From Mesorhizobium sp. PAMC28654 (lineage in GTDB: Bacteria; Pseudomonadota; Alphaproteobacteria; Rhizobiales; Rhizobiaceae), in NCBI RefSeq assembly GCF_020616515.1, contig NZ_CP085135.1, positions 3,782,001 to 3,846,000 of the forward strand: a stretch of DNA of 64,000 bases, given 5' to 3'. Under the pieces are notes generated by a model. It did no database searches and had not been told where the DNA came from. It saw nothing but the letters and a program-made list of their open reading frames with translations. Made by a program: the position numbers and the translations under genes. Shown here piece by piece: positions 1-10,482 of the stretch (positions are counted from its first letter, which is position 1; every line of letters starts with the position of its first letter).

Positions 1-177
1 GGCGACGGCGAAACTGGCGAAAGGCGTCGGCATCTCGTCGACGCCGCGAAAGCCGACAACGGCGCGGGCGCAGGAGGCGGTGTCCCTGCCCGGCCAGATG
101 CCGCCGATGCCCCAATAGACATGCAGCGCGGTGATCAGCAGCAAGACGAACGAAAGGGCGAAGGCAAGAATGATCAT
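1..177 (-). CDS. DUF3995-like small membrane protein, partial (C-terminus outside window)
   Basis: Only the first 59 codons are present; the gene continues past the left edge. The readable N-terminus is one hydrophobic helix (about residues 2-18) followed by a [12 protein letters not shown] segment. The W-GG-WP pattern recalls the DUF3995 family of small integral membrane proteins, whose function is unknown. The ATG at 177 overlaps the TGA of ureF (ATGA overlap), so the gene is translationally coupled to the urease operon. Rhizobial urease clusters usually continue with ureG, which is not seen here and may lie beyond the edge. The family assignment comes from a short stretch and is tentative. 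Confidence 0.6.
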   Translation of the reverse strand, partial: MIILAFALSFVLLLITALHVYWGIGGIWPGRDTASCARAVVGFRGVDEMPTPFASFAVA

Positions 178-845
178 GAACGGAACAACCGGGAATACTG
201 GGTTTCATGCTTCATCGCCATGACATCGGAGATGAAGGCGCAGCCGCCGAGATCATCGAGCGTCGAACGGACGGCGCGGGCGGCGGTTGCCAATGCCAAC
301 GGCTCGAAGCCGGCGAGCAGGGTCGTTGCGGCATGCTGGCCGACAACGCCGAGCCTGATCGCGGCCTGGATGAGATTGGAGAAGAAGGCTTGCAGGAAGG
401 CCGACAATGCATCCTGCAGCGCGATCGCATTGCCGCCGGCGATGGCGCCGACGGCAACGCAGTAGGCGCAGTCGGTCGGCAGGCGTTGCAGCACCGGGTT
501 CGGCCAGGCCGATGCCGCCTTGAGGAAGGCCGCGCCCTGCAGCATGGTCTCGGTGTGACGCTCGCGCGAGCCGGCCAGGGCTTCGGCGAGCGATGCGATC
601 CCGTCGAGATCGCCGTCTTCTCGCGCACGGCGCCAGCTTTCGGCAAACAATACGGCATCGTTCCAGCCCGAGCCCATTTCAACCAGCGTTTCCAGCCATG
701 CGGCGAGGCTCTCTCTATCGGCAACGAGCCCGTCATGCACCGCACGCTCAAGACCATGGCTGTAGGAAAAGCCGCCGACCGGAAAGGCCGGGGACAGCCA
801 CGCCATCAGCCGCAGCAAGGCGATGTTCGAAGGCTGGTCAGTCAT
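174..845 (-). CDS. ureF: Urease accessory protein UreF
   Basis: UreF is part of the UreDFG chaperone that loads nickel into urease and is thought to gate GTP hydrolysis by UreG; it acts in the cytosol. The 223-residue product has the family opening [20 protein letters not shown] (about residues 13-32) and an all-helical composition rich in Ala and Leu. A longer reading frame reaches 959, but that extension lies opposite the His-rich repeat of ureE and encodes low-complexity Thr/Arg sequence. The ATG at 845, which overlaps the ureE stop by 8 nt, is therefore preferred. It lies between ureE and a DUF3995-like gene in the same operon. Confidence 0.95.
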   Translation of the reverse strand: MTDQPSNIALLRLMAWLSPAFPVGGFSYSHGLERAVHDGLVADRESLAAWLETLVEMGSGWNDAVLFAESWRRAREDGDLDGIASLAEALAGSRERHTETMLQGAAFLKAASAWPNPVLQRLPTDCAYCVAVGAIAGGNAIALQDALSAFLQAFFSNLIQAAIRLGVVGQHAATTLLAGFEPLALATAARAVRSTLDDLGGCAFISDVMAMKHETQYSRLFRS

Positions 846-1428
846 GGTCGTGGTGGTGGCCTGCGTGACTGTGCGAATGGGAATGCGATTCGCTGTGCGC
901 GTGGGAATGACCCTCATGGCTGTGCGCATGCGCCTCTGCATGCGCATGGCCGTGACCATGTCCGCCGGAATAGGCGCCGCGCACCGGCTTGAACGGTTCC
1001 GACACCTCGGCCACCTTGGCGCCCAGCCCTTCCAGCATCGCCTTGATGACGTGATCGCGCAGGATGATGATGCGGTCCGGCTCGATGCCGGCAGCGAGAT
1101 GACGGTTGCCGATGTGCCAGGCGAGCTCGGTCAGATGCACGGCATCGCGAGCGCGGATGTCGTAGACGTCCTCTCGCGCCGCGATGATCTCGACATGGCG
1201 GCCATCCTCCAGCACCAGCCGGTCGCCATCGTTCAAGGCGACGGGCTCAGGCAGGTCGACCAGCACCTTGCCGCCGTCGGAAAGCTCGATGGCCCGGCGG
1301 CGCAGATGCCGCTCGTCATGGGCGAGCACGGCACGACCATGGGGCACGATTGCTCCCGCCTCGCCGGCTGGTAGCACGGAGACCGCGCGCGGGAATTTGG
1401 TGAAATCGGTGTTGATGTTGAGTTTCAT
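838..1428 (-). CDS. ureE: Urease accessory protein UreE with His-rich C-terminal tail
   Basis: UreE is the nickel-binding metallochaperone that delivers Ni to the UreDFG-apourease complex. The 196-residue protein has an N-terminal peptide-binding-like domain (about 1-75) and a metal-binding domain with the conserved [11 protein letters not shown] segment (about 100-110). From about residue 155 to the end it has a tail of alternating His with Gly, Ala, Ser and Glu, ending HHHDHD. Such tails store nickel and vary in length between species. Its ATG overlaps the TGA of the upstream GST gene (ATGA), so it is in the same transcription unit. Confidence 0.96.
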   Translation of the reverse strand: MKLNINTDFTKFPRAVSVLPAGEAGAIVPHGRAVLAHDERHLRRRAIELSDGGKVLVDLPEPVALNDGDRLVLEDGRHVEIIAAREDVYDIRARDAVHLTELAWHIGNRHLAAGIEPDRIIILRDHVIKAMLEGLGAKVAEVSEPFKPVRGAYSGGHGHGHAHAEAHAHSHEGHSHAHSESHSHSHSHAGHHHDHD

Positions 1429-2030
1429 TTCATGGCTCCGCCATTGGCTTGCGCCCGTGCGCGGGCTGGGCGCGAAAGCACCCGGTCTAGATAGGCGTTG
1501 ACGTGCTCGGACCCGATCGGAAATTTTCCGGCGCGAGCCCAGCCGCCCATGTCGCCAAGCAGGACATCGACCGCGGAAAACCGGTCGCCTAGTGCAAACG
1601 GCTGGTCGCCCAACCGCCGGTCCAGAGCCTTTACCTCGGAGGCAAAATCATACGCGGCGGCCGGACCGACATCGACCCGCACCTCCTTCGGCAGCAGGAA
1701 GCGATGGCGCAGCTTGTTCCACAGCGGCGCTTCGAATTCCGATTGGGCAAAATGCATCCAGGAATCCATCTCGGCGCGGCCGGCGAGGCCAGGATTGGCG
1801 CCCATGTCTTTTTCAGCATGCTTGTCGGCGAGATAGACGCAGATCGCCGCCGAATCCGTGACCTTGAGATCGCCGTCGATCAGGATCGGCACCTTGCCAG
1901 ACGGGTTGAGCGCATAGGCTTCGGGCGAGCGCAGCTTGACCTCGACGAATTCATAGGGCTGCCCGAGTTCCTCGAGCATCCAGAGAACGCGGCTGACCCG
2001 GGACCCGCGCGATCCGACGGCCTTGTACAT
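1425..2030 (-). CDS. Glutathione S-transferase family protein inside the urease operon
   Basis: The 201-residue protein has a thioredoxin-like N-terminal domain (about 1-75) with the [14 protein letters not shown] helix. This is followed by a [12 protein letters not shown] strand and a [13 protein letters not shown] segment corresponding to the cis-Pro and glutathione-binding region, then an all-helical C-terminal domain with [14 protein letters not shown]. Glutathione-dependent conjugation or reduction is the family role; the substrate is unknown. The start at 2030 is chosen because the N-terminal fold begins there; the frame is open to 2195 but that part has no family features. The stop overlaps the ureE start, so it is co-transcribed with urease accessory genes. 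Confidence 0.9.
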   Translation of the reverse strand: MYKAVGSRGSRVSRVLWMLEELGQPYEFVEVKLRSPEAYALNPSGKVPILIDGDLKVTDSAAICVYLADKHAEKDMGANPGLAGRAEMDSWMHFAQSEFEAPLWNKLRHRFLLPKEVRVDVGPAAAYDFASEVKALDRRLGDQPFALGDRFSAVDVLLGDMGGWARAGKFPIGSEHVNAYLDRVLSRPARARAQANGGAMK

Positions 2031-2088
2031 CAGCAACCTGCCTTTTCCAGCGGAGCCTAAACCATTGTAAACGTCCGCCCAATGGCGC

Positions 2089-2682
2089 TCAGACGATCGT
2101 GTCGAAGAGCCGCAGGATGAACGATATCTGATAGACCAGCGTGGCCGCGACAAAGGCAATATGAAAGCTTCGGTCGCGCACCAAGATCGCGGCAATGCAC
2201 AGTCCGACGAAGACCGGCGTGCGGAACAAATACTCGTTGCCGAAGTGAGCGAAATGCTCCGGCCCTTTCAGCAGCGTGTCGATGACGTCGAGCAGATAGG
2301 TCGCGGCCAGCAGGCCGAAGAACCAGGCTCGATGCGAATAGAAGAAATCCTCGTAGCTGGTGTAGTCGAGCATCGAATCCGGGAACAGCAGCGCGCACAG
2401 CAGAAACAGCGTGATGGCGTAGAAGATGATGAAAAGATATTTGCCGAAGGTCCACGTCTCGATGGTGTACAGGCCGAATTCCCACCACCAGAAATGCACC
2501 AGCATCAACAGCACCGAGGCCACCCAGGCCAGATGCACGGGATAGAGCCGGTACTGGCCGGGATGCTGGACGATACGGGCGACCCCGGACAGCAGGCGGG
2601 CCATACCGAGGCCGATCACCATGCCCATGACGACGCGGATATGCGGGAAGATATCGTGGGTGGAGGCTATTTCGCTGGCCAT
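2089..2682 (-). CDS. Conserved hypothetical integral membrane protein (about 5 TM helices)
   Basis: No family recognised. The 197-residue product has hydrophobic segments at about residues 15-35, 50-70, 80-100, 118-136 and 160-190, with aromatic-rich loops (HFWWWEFGLY; YSHRAWFF). It lies between ureC and the GST gene on the same strand, 94 nt downstream of the ureC stop, so it may be co-transcribed with urease. Association with the cluster could suggest a transport or stress role, but nothing in the sequence shows it. An overlapping minus-strand frame at 2057-2692 is Arg-rich with no membrane pattern and is taken as a shadow. Confidence 0.75.
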   Translation of the reverse strand: MASEIASTHDIFPHIRVVMGMVIGLGMARLLSGVARIVQHPGQYRLYPVHLAWVASVLLMLVHFWWWEFGLYTIETWTFGKYLFIIFYAITLFLLCALLFPDSMLDYTSYEDFFYSHRAWFFGLLAATYLLDVIDTLLKGPEHFAHFGNEYLFRTPVFVGLCIAAILVRDRSFHIAFVAATLVYQISFILRLFDTIV

Positions 2683-2776
2683 GCTCGATCACAATGCGAC
2701 TGTCGTGACCGCATATTGCGGCGTCGTGGACCGGGTAGCAACGGATTTTGCCCGGCCGGTCGAAGCGCCCTTCACC

Positions 2777-4489
<1,713 letters not shown>

Positions 4490-4655
4490 CAGCAATTGCT
4501 CCCGAAATACGGTCTGGCCGCAGCCGAGCTTCACATCGTCGCCATCCTATGGTCATGCAATGACCCGCTGAGCGACACCCTCTGATCCGATTTTCCGTTT
4601 GAGGTTGGCCGGCCACCCCAAAGGACCGTCTGTCAATCGATGGAAAGGAAAATCC

Positions 4656-5030
4656 ATGCGTAAAATGATACTTCTCGCGGCCGCCAGCCTGATACTGGCG
4701 AGCGCCGCCAATGCCCAGCAACAGCCTGCGCCGGCTCAGCCGCCGGCCGCCGCCGCTCCCACGACACCCGGCGCACCGGCGACCGCGCCGGCGATCCAGA
4801 GCGTCAACATCGTCGACATCAAGGAACTGCCCGAAGCCACGCAGACCCAAGTCAACCAGGTGATCGCTCAACGCGGCGACGCCGGCCTGCAGAAACTGCG
4901 CAGCTCGATCGACGCCACACCAGAGGTCAAATCGGCGCTCGAAGCCAAGGGGCTCACCTCGGCGCAGGTAATCGCGGCCAGCATGGAGCCAAATGGCGCG
5001 CTGACCCTGATCACCAAGAAGGTGAGCTGA
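4656..5030 (+). CDS. Small secreted Ala/Pro-rich hypothetical protein, antisense within urease cluster
   Basis: The 124-residue product has a clear Sec signal peptide (MRKMILLAAASLILASAANA, cleavage expected before QQQP). A Pro/Ala/Thr-rich linker (about 21-45) follows, then a compact domain (about 48-120) without recognised family. The start at 4656 has a good ribosome site, GGAAAGGAA, at 4642-4650. It is transcribed against the urease genes, in the gap between ureB and ureC. No cysteines are seen in the mature part. Function is unknown; a periplasmic role is inferred from the signal peptide only. Confidence 0.8.
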   Translation: MRKMILLAAASLILASAANAQQQPAPAQPPAAAAPTTPGAPATAPAIQSVNIVDIKELPEATQTQVNQVIAQRGDAGLQKLRSSIDATPEVKSALEAKGLTSAQVIAASMEPNGALTLITKKVS

Positions 5031-5044
5031 CGACAGGATGTGGC

Positions 5045-5061
5045 GGACCGGCATCCGGTCC
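5045..5061. terminator. Hairpin between convergent genes
   Basis: A 7-bp inverted repeat, GGACCGG / CCGGTCC, with a 3-nt loop lies between the end of the antisense secreted-protein gene and the end of ureB. It has no T-run on the plus strand, so it is a candidate terminator or a simple hairpin. Confidence 0.4.
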
Positions 5062-5104
5062 GTCCGCCGCATCGAAGGGCCGCGAGCATTCGACGCCACC
5101 GGTC

Positions 5105-5410
5105 TCATAGCTTGCCCATCACCTTCCGCTGAAATCCATAGACTTCGCGCTTGCCGCCCAGCGGCACCAGCGTCACGTCCCGCTCCTGCCCGGGCTCGAA
5201 GCGCATGGCGGTGCCGGCGGCGATGTCGAGGCGCATGCCGCGCGCCAGTTCGCGGTCGAACTTCAGCCCTTCATTGGTCTCGAAGAAGTGGTAGTGACTG
5301 CCAACCTGGATCGGCCGGTCGCCGCTGTTGGCGACCTTCAGGGTGATCGTCGGCAAGCCCTTGTTGAGCTCGATATCGCCGTCCCTGGTGATGACTTCGC
5401 CCGGGATCAT
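5105..5410 (-). CDS. ureB: Urease subunit beta (UreB)
   Basis: Structural subunit of urease. The 101-residue product has the family opening [16 protein letters not shown] and the core [12 protein letters not shown] and [16 protein letters not shown] segments. A longer frame reaches 5791, but that part lies opposite ureJ and has no urease similarity, so the ATG at 5410 is used. It follows ureJ by 7 nt and precedes the antisense secreted-protein gene. Confidence 0.97.
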   Translation of the reverse strand: MIPGEVITRDGDIELNKGLPTITLKVANSGDRPIQVGSHYHFFETNEGLKFDRELARGMRLDIAAGTAMRFEPGQERDVTLVPLGGKREVYGFQRKVMGKL

Positions 5411-5417
5411 CGCGGCC

Positions 5418-6005
5418 TCACAGGACGCCGAAGGCAAGGCCGACGCCAACAGCCGCGCAGGCCGCACCCGCCGCACGGGCAAGGACGCGGAACCGCAGGC
5501 CGAAACCAAGGCCGGCGGCGATGCCGGTGGCGTGCAGCAGCGCTGTCGCGACGGCAAAGCCGGCCATGTATTCAAGCCCACCGGCATTTTCGGGAACCTC
5601 CGTACCATGGGCGTGGCCGTGGAACAGGGCGAACAGGCCGATGATGGCGGCGCCGGCCGAAACAGGCAGATCGACCGCCAGCGCGACCAGCAGCCCGAGT
5701 GCCACGACCGAGGCGAGTATGCCCGGTTCGACGAACGGCAGGGGCATATGCAGCATGCCGAGCGCGCCGCCGACCAGCATGACGCCGACAAAGGCCGCCG
5801 GCCATGCCCAGATCGCCTTGCCGCCCTTGAGTGCGGCCCACAGGCCGACCGCGATCATCACCGTCATGTGGTCGAGACCGGAAAGCGGATGCATGAAGCC
5901 CGCCGTGAAGGATGACGTCGTGCCGATGCCGACATGGGCGTAGGCGGGCATCGAAGCGGCCAGCAGCAGGATCGCCGAGAGGGACAAGCGTTTGGCTGGG
6001 ATCAT
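5418..6005 (-). CDS. ureJ: HupE/UreJ family nickel-uptake membrane protein
   Basis: The 195-residue protein has an N-terminal signal-like segment ending ASMPAYAH, the HupE/UreJ motif [20 protein letters not shown] (about residues 39-58), and a second His pair [11 protein letters not shown] (about 125-135) between further membrane helices. HupE/UreJ proteins are associated with hydrogenase and urease operons and mediate nickel uptake. The histidines are likely metal ligands. It lies between ureB and the DUF1272 gene in the urease operon. Confidence 0.95.
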   Translation of the reverse strand: MIPAKRLSLSAILLLAASMPAYAHVGIGTTSSFTAGFMHPLSGLDHMTVMIAVGLWAALKGGKAIWAWPAAFVGVMLVGGALGMLHMPLPFVEPGILASVVALGLLVALAVDLPVSAGAAIIGLFALFHGHAHGTEVPENAGGLEYMAGFAVATALLHATGIAAGLGFGLRFRVLARAAGAACAAVGVGLAFGVL

Positions 6006-6038
6006 TCTACTTACCTTTCGTTTGCGGTGTCGGGGTGT

Positions 6039-6293
6039 TCACGCGGCCTTGCGGGGACCGCAGCCTTCGGCCTTGAGCACGCGCTTGGTCGAAGCGGGAT
6101 ATTTTTCCAGCATCGCCGCCGGGCGGATCGGCCGTGCGGAAAAATTGCCACTGCAATTGGGGCAGACGCCACCCAGCACCTTTTCAGCGCAATCGGCACA
6201 GAAGGTGCACTCGAACGTGCACATCATGACATCCGCGGCCTCGGGCGGCAGGTCCTTGTCGCAGCATTCGCAACTGGGGCGCAGCTCAAGCAT
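6039..6293 (-). CDS. DUF1272 zinc-ribbon-like protein
   Basis: The 84-residue protein starts MLELRPSCECCDKDLPP and carries four CxxC-type pairs (CECC, CTFEC, CADC, CPNC), typical of DUF1272 proteins, which are predicted metal-binding. Its C-terminal quarter is basic. It sits between ureA and ureJ with short gaps and is common in rhizobial urease clusters. The role is unknown; a link to metal handling is inferred from its cysteines and position. Confidence 0.9.
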   Translation of the reverse strand: MLELRPSCECCDKDLPPEAADVMMCTFECTFCADCAEKVLGGVCPNCSGNFSARPIRPAAMLEKYPASTKRVLKAEGCGPRKAA

Positions 6294-6302
6294 TTTCTCT
6301 CC

Positions 6303-6605
6303 TCACCTGATGGGTTCGTGTACGGTCACCAGCTTGGTGCCGTCGGGGAAGGTTGCTTCGACCTGAACGTCGTGGATCATCTCGGCGATGCCTTCCATCA
6401 CCTGCGCGCGGGTCACGACATGGGCGCCGGCCTCCATCAGCTCGGCGACCGGGCGACCGTCGCGGGCGCCCTCGACGACGAAGTCGGTGATCAGCGCGAT
6501 CGCCTCCGGATGATTGAGCTTGACGCCGCGTTCGAGCCGCTTGCGCGCCACGATCGCCGCCATGGCGATGAGCAGCTTGTCCTTTTCCCTTGGCGTCAGG
6601 TTCAT
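6303..6605 (-). CDS. ureA: Urease subunit gamma (UreA)
   Basis: Smallest structural subunit of urease, exactly 100 residues as usual. It begins [20 protein letters not shown] and contains the conserved [20 protein letters not shown] and [17 protein letters not shown] segments. The frame is open to 6740 upstream but the extension overlaps ureD and is unrelated. It follows ureD by 28 nt and precedes the DUF1272 gene. Confidence 0.98.
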   Translation of the reverse strand: MNLTPREKDKLLIAMAAIVARKRLERGVKLNHPEAIALITDFVVEGARDGRPVAELMEAGAHVVTRAQVMEGIAEMIHDVQVEATFPDGTKLVTVHEPIR

Positions 6606-6633
6606 GCGCTTCCCTGGAATGATGCGGACAGAA

Positions 6634-7458
6634 TCAGAGTGACCATAATTTGGGCAGGCCCGCCCGCCCGTTGAGCAATTCGACGAGCGGCACCAGCCGT
6701 TTGCGGAGCTGGTAGCCGTCCCCGGCATGAAGCCTCGCAAGAAGCTTGCCAGATTTGTTCACGGTCCAGACGCTGGCATCGCCTTGGCCGCCGATGATGT
6801 TACGGACCGGATCGAGGAAGGCCTCGGCACGCGGCGAAACCATCAGCAGCGTCGCCACCGCGATCGCGCCGCCGGCGACCGCCGGGCGGGCCAGTGTCGC
6901 GGCGATGTCGGGTCCAATACGAAAATCCTCGGCATGTATGAGCGCTCCATCCTGCCGGACACGCCAGCGATCATGAAAATTGCCCTGAGCGGCGCGTTCG
7001 CCCATTGCCAGCCGGCCGAAGACGGTGGCCTCCAGCACAAGCGCCTCGGCGCCGGGGGCAAGCTCGACATCAAGCGTGCGGGCAAAGCTGGCCCGGTCAA
7101 AGACGATGGTTTCCTGCGGCAGCCAGGCAATGCGGCCCTGTTCGCCAACGGTCAGCCTGACGCGTACTTCGGCGCGGTCGGAGGCGGCGCGGTAGACCTT
7201 TTCGCAGGCCTGGGTTGTGATCGTCGCCGAGGCAGCCGGGCCGACATCAATCTCCCAGCCGAGACGATCGCCTCCGGTCAGGCCGCCGGCGGTGTTGATC
7301 AGCACGGCTTCCAGCGGATCGGCCGAAACAGCCGGCATCCTTATCTTGGCGGAACCGTCCTGGTAGAGGCGCCGCAGGCGCGTGCGTCCGTCACTTTTGC
7401 CGCATGCAAGCCGCGCCATGCCGGCGGCGCGCTGGGCCGTCGGCGTCGAAATCCTCAT
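6634..7458 (-). CDS. ureD: Urease accessory protein UreD
   Basis: UreD (UreH) is the scaffold on which UreF and UreG assemble to activate apourease. The protein shows the family elements [43 protein letters not shown] and [10 protein letters not shown]. The ATG at 7458 ([13 protein letters not shown], 274 residues) is chosen; an in-frame GTG at 7476 would add six residues but has no visible ribosome site. It is the first gene of the urease operon, divergent from the NodF-like gene across about 220 nt. Confidence 0.95.
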   Translation of the reverse strand: MRISTPTAQRAAGMARLACGKSDGRTRLRRLYQDGSAKIRMPAVSADPLEAVLINTAGGLTGGDRLGWEIDVGPAASATITTQACEKVYRAASDRAEVRVRLTVGEQGRIAWLPQETIVFDRASFARTLDVELAPGAEALVLEATVFGRLAMGERAAQGNFHDRWRVRQDGALIHAEDFRIGPDIAATLARPAVAGGAIAVATLLMVSPRAEAFLDPVRNIIGGQGDASVWTVNKSGKLLARLHAGDGYQLRKRLVPLVELLNGRAGLPKLWSL

Positions 7459-7679
7459 ATGTTCCGTCGTGTCCACACCGCAACGTTAAGCACTCCGGCG
7501 GCTTTGTCGATATATAGCTTGTTGCTTGACAGCGTTTCCCTTTCTATAGAGGGAGCCACCTTGGTACGGTCGTGCAGCGCCTGGAGGGCGTAAAAGGCGA
7601 CGATTGCGGATCGATCCGAGGACGAAAGACGCTGGTATCAGATGGCGTCAGGAAACGACAAGGTTGGGGAAGAAACCGA

Positions 7680-7934
7680 ATGGCTGACCAGCTGGCTACG
7701 GATATCATCGCTAAGATCAAGGCTCACGCCGAGCCGGGCGGCGAGGAAATCACCACCAGTACCGAACTGACCGCGCTTGGCATCCATTCGCTGGAGCTGA
7801 CCGAGATCATCTTCGACCTTGAGGAAGAGTACGGCATCGAGATCGAGATGAACACGGTCGACGCCTGGAGCAATCTGAAGAATGTCGGCGATATGATCGA
7901 GGCCGTACGCGCGCTGATTGCGAAGAAAGCCTGA
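7680..7934 (+). CDS. Specialised acyl carrier protein, NodF-like
   Basis: The 84-residue acidic protein has the phosphopantetheine attachment motif ELTALGIHSLELTE with Ser37, where the usual Asp before Ser is His. Its second half, EIEMNTVDAWSNL followed by VGDMIEAVRALI, closely resembles the C-terminus of rhizobial NodF rather than the housekeeping AcpP. NodF carries unusual unsaturated acyl chains for Nod-factor synthesis; whether this copy does so is unknown. The ATG at 7680 begins the family N-terminus MADQLATDII. The stop abuts the start of the ketosynthase gene, so the two form an operon. The similarity is judged from memory of NodF. Confidence 0.88.
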   Translation: MADQLATDIIAKIKAHAEPGGEEITTSTELTALGIHSLELTEIIFDLEEEYGIEIEMNTVDAWSNLKNVGDMIEAVRALIAKKA

Positions 7935-9143
7935 ATGCGCAAACGCGTCGTCATCACTGGCCTCGGCGGCATATGCGGGCTCGGCACGAATGCGCCCGCC
8001 ATCTGGGACGAGATGCGCGCCGGCCGATCGGCCATTGGCCCGATCAGCAATTCGCCATTGTATGACCTGAAGGTCAGGGTCGGCTGCGAAATCAAGACGC
8101 TTCCCGAGCACGGCATCGAGCGCAAGCAGACCGTGTCGATGGACCGCTTCAGCTTGCTGGCGACGATCGCGGCCAGGGAAGCCATGCAACAGTCCGGACT
8201 GGTCTCGGATGAAGCCACCACCTATCGGATGGGTACCGTCATCGGGGTCGGCGTCTGCGGCTGGGAGGCGATCGAGGAGAGCTATCGCGCCATCCTGCTC
8301 GAGGGAAAAAATCGCGCCGGCATCTTCACCGTGCCAAGAGTGATGCCAAGCGCGGCCTCCGGTCATGTCAGCATGAACCTCGGCCTGCGCGGTCCGGTCT
8401 TCGGCATTACCTCCGCCTGTTCCTCATCCAACCACGCCATCGCCTCGGCTGTCGACCAGATCAGGCTCGGTCGTGCCGACGTCATGGTCGCAGGCGGCAC
8501 GGATGCGCCGCTGGTCTGGGGTATCCTGAAGGGCTGGGAAGCCTTGCGGGTGCTGGCACCGGATACGTGTCGGCCATTTTCAGCCGATCGCCAGGGACTG
8601 GTGCTCGGCGAAGGCGCCGCCATGGCGGTGCTGGAAAGCTATGAACATGCCGTGGCGCGCGGCGCAATAATTCTTGCCGAGGTAGCGGGCGCCGGCCTTT
8701 CCGCCGACGCGTCCGATATCGTCGCACCGACCATCGAAGGACCGACGGCCGCCATGCGTGCCTGCCTCACTGATGCAGAGCTCAATCCTGAAGACGTCGA
8801 CTATGTGAATGCGCATGGCACGGGCACCAAGGCCAACGACCAGATCGAAACGGCGGCGATCAAGCGTGTCTTCGGCGACCACGCCTACAAGCTTTCGGTG
8901 TCGTCGACCAAGTCGATGCATGCGCACTGCCTCGGCGCTTCAGGCGCGCTGGAAATGATCGCCTGCGTGATGGCGATCCGCGAAGGCATCGTGCCGCCGA
9001 CCGCCAATTTCCGGCAAGCCGACGCCGACTGCGATCTCGACATCACGCCGAACGTAGCGCGTGAGCGCAAGGTGCGCGCCGCGATCAGCAACGGTTTCGC
9101 CTTCGGCGGCACCAATGCCGTGCTGGCGTTCAAGGCAGCCTGA
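7935..9143 (+). CDS. Beta-ketoacyl-ACP synthase II, NodE-like
   Basis: A 402-residue ketosynthase with the Cys-His-His triad: Cys162 in [10 protein letters not shown], one His in [11 protein letters not shown], the other in [17 protein letters not shown]. Its opening [20 protein letters not shown], the [15 protein letters not shown] segment and total length agree with NodE more than with FabF. NodE elongates the special acyl chain on NodF. It directly follows the NodF-like gene (adjacent stop and start). A 14-15-nt repeat begins in its last codons. No nod box is visible upstream. It may serve lipid A, a secreted lipid or another polyunsaturated acyl product. Confidence 0.9.
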   Translation: MRKRVVITGLGGICGLGTNAPAIWDEMRAGRSAIGPISNSPLYDLKVRVGCEIKTLPEHGIERKQTVSMDRFSLLATIAAREAMQQSGLVSDEATTYRMGTVIGVGVCGWEAIEESYRAILLEGKNRAGIFTVPRVMPSAASGHVSMNLGLRGPVFGITSACSSSNHAIASAVDQIRLGRADVMVAGGTDAPLVWGILKGWEALRVLAPDTCRPFSADRQGLVLGEGAAMAVLESYEHAVARGAIILAEVAGAGLSADASDIVAPTIEGPTAAMRACLTDAELNPEDVDYVNAHGTGTKANDQIETAAIKRVFGDHAYKLSVSSTKSMHAHCLGASGALEMIACVMAIREGIVPPTANFRQADADCDLDITPNVARERKVRAAISNGFAFGGTNAVLAFKAA

Positions 9144-9177
9144 TTCTGTGAGCCTGATTCTGGGCAGCCTGATTCTG
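9137..9177. repeat. Three tandem copies of a 12-bp unit
   Basis: AGCCTGATTCTG occurs three times with a period of 14-15 bp. The first copy contains the stop codon of the NodE-like gene. The later copies may be slippage duplications of the gene end. Confidence 0.7.
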
Positions 9178-9314
9178 GGGCGACCTGATCCGGTTGACTG
9201 TGCGTGCACGGCGAAACGTTCACCGCCATATTGATCATGATGCGACGCGGGCCTAATTCTTGCCCACCGCCATGATCGCGCCGTTCGGCGCGAAATCTCA
9301 TCCTGGAGTTTTCG

Positions 9315-10019
9315 ATGACCGATCTGTCCGCCTTCCCGATCGCGACGCGCTGGCCGGCCAGCCATCCCGACCGTATCCAGCTTTACTCGGCTCCGACGCC
9401 GAACGGAGTGAAGGTTTCGATCGCGCTGGAAGAACTCGGCCTGCCCTACGAGGCGCATGCGGTGAACATCGGCAAGAACGAGAGCTGGACGCCGGAGTTC
9501 CTGTCGCTCAACCCCAACGGCAAGATACCCGTTATCATCGATCCCAAAGGACCGGGCGGCAAGCCGATAGGTTTGTTCGAATCCGGCGCGATCCTGCTCT
9601 ACCTCACCGACAAGACCGGCAAGCTAATCCCGGCCGATCCGGCGCGGCGCTACGAAACCATCCAGTGGGTGTTCTTCCAGATGGCCTCGGTCGGGCCGAT
9701 GTTCGGCCAGGTCGGCTTCTTTCACAAATTCGCCGGCCGCGAAATCGCCGACAAGCGTCCGCTGGAGCGCTACCGCGACGAATCAAAACGTTTGCTCGGC
9801 GTCCTCGACACCAGGCTGATGGGCCGCAAATGGATCATGGACAACGACTACACGATCGCCGATATCTCGCTGCTCGGCTGGGTGCGCAACCTGATCGGCT
9901 TCTACGATGCGCGGGAGCTGGTCGGCTTCGACGATTTCGTCAATGTGGCGGCGTGGCTGGAGCGGGGCCTTGCGCGACCGGCGGTGCAATCGGGCCTGAA
10001 TATTCCAGCCAGGGGCTGA
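9315..10019 (+). CDS. Glutathione S-transferase (YfcG/Ure2-like)
   Basis: The 234-residue protein has the thioredoxin-fold motif IQLYSAPTPNGVKVSIALEE, whose TPN is typical of the YfcG/YghU (nu-class) group. LNPNGKIPVIID and ESGAILLYLTDKTG (glutathione-binding E-S) follow, then a C-terminal helical domain with MDNDYTIADISLLGW. These enzymes commonly show disulfide-reductase or peroxidase activity with glutathione. It stands alone, converging on the H1-like gene. RBS-like GGAG precedes the ATG by 8 nt. Confidence 0.92.
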   Translation: MTDLSAFPIATRWPASHPDRIQLYSAPTPNGVKVSIALEELGLPYEAHAVNIGKNESWTPEFLSLNPNGKIPVIIDPKGPGGKPIGLFESGAILLYLTDKTGKLIPADPARRYETIQWVFFQMASVGPMFGQVGFFHKFAGREIADKRPLERYRDESKRLLGVLDTRLMGRKWIMDNDYTIADISLLGWVRNLIGFYDARELVGFDDFVNVAAWLERGLARPAVQSGLNIPARG

Positions 10020-10037
10020 GCAGGCTTGACCAGCCAG

Positions 10038-10057
10038 GGCTGCCAGGAACGGCAGCC
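10038..10057. terminator. Hairpin between convergent genes
   Basis: Perfect 7-bp stem GGCTGCC / GGCAGCC with a 6-nt loop, placed between the end of the GST gene and the end of the H1-like gene. It could terminate in both directions although T-runs are short. Confidence 0.5.
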
Positions 10058-10059
10058 TC

Positions 10060-10410
10060 CTACTTGGACTTGGCCGACTTCGCCTTGGATTTCGAGCCGC
10101 CCTTCCCCATGACGGAGGCCGCAAACGAGGCAGCCCCACGGGCGGCAACGACGACGGTGCCAACAGCGACATTGGCGGCGGCCTTGACCGTGCGCATCGC
10201 GCTGCCCGACATTGAACCGTCGGCACCGGCCGGCTTTTTCGACCTCGAGGACTTCGGCGCGGTCTTTGCCGCAACAGGAACGACCTTCTTTGGCGCCGCC
10301 TTGCCGAAGGCGGCTTTTGCCGCATCCTTGGAGCGGGCATCGCCGGCAGCTGTTTTCGGTTGAACTGCCTTGGCTTTGGCGAGCACGGGTTTTCTTGCCT
10401 TGGTAGCCAT
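10060..10410 (-). CDS. Lys/Ala-rich histone H1-like protein
   Basis: The 116-residue protein is dominated by Lys, Ala and Pro. It has repeated KA/KK pairs in the first 70 residues, a less basic Ala/Val stretch (about 75-100) and a basic tail ending KSKAKSAKSK. This composition is that of bacterial H1-like nucleoid proteins, which bind DNA non-specifically. The ATG at 10410 (MATKARKPV) is preferred to one seven codons upstream. It is monocistronic. Function is inferred from composition only. Confidence 0.75.
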   Translation of the reverse strand: MATKARKPVLAKAKAVQPKTAAGDARSKDAAKAAFGKAAPKKVVPVAAKTAPKSSRSKKPAGADGSMSGSAMRTVKAAANVAVGTVVVAARGAASFAASVMGKGGSKSKAKSAKSK

Positions 10411-10482
10411 GAGAGTCCCTTGTACCGGCACTATGCCGTGTCGGGATAACGACCGGAAAGTCTTAAGGTTCCTGCAACGGTT

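Noticed and set aside
846..959. Longer ureF reading from 959
   Set aside because: The extra codons are the antisense-frame translation of the ureE His-rich tail, with repeats of Thr, Arg and Met.
7477..7679. Search for a nod box and a promoter before the NodF-like gene
   Set aside because: No match to the long conserved nod box was seen. TTGACA at 7526 has only a 13-bp spacing to the TATAGA-like sequence at 7545, too short for a normal promoter.
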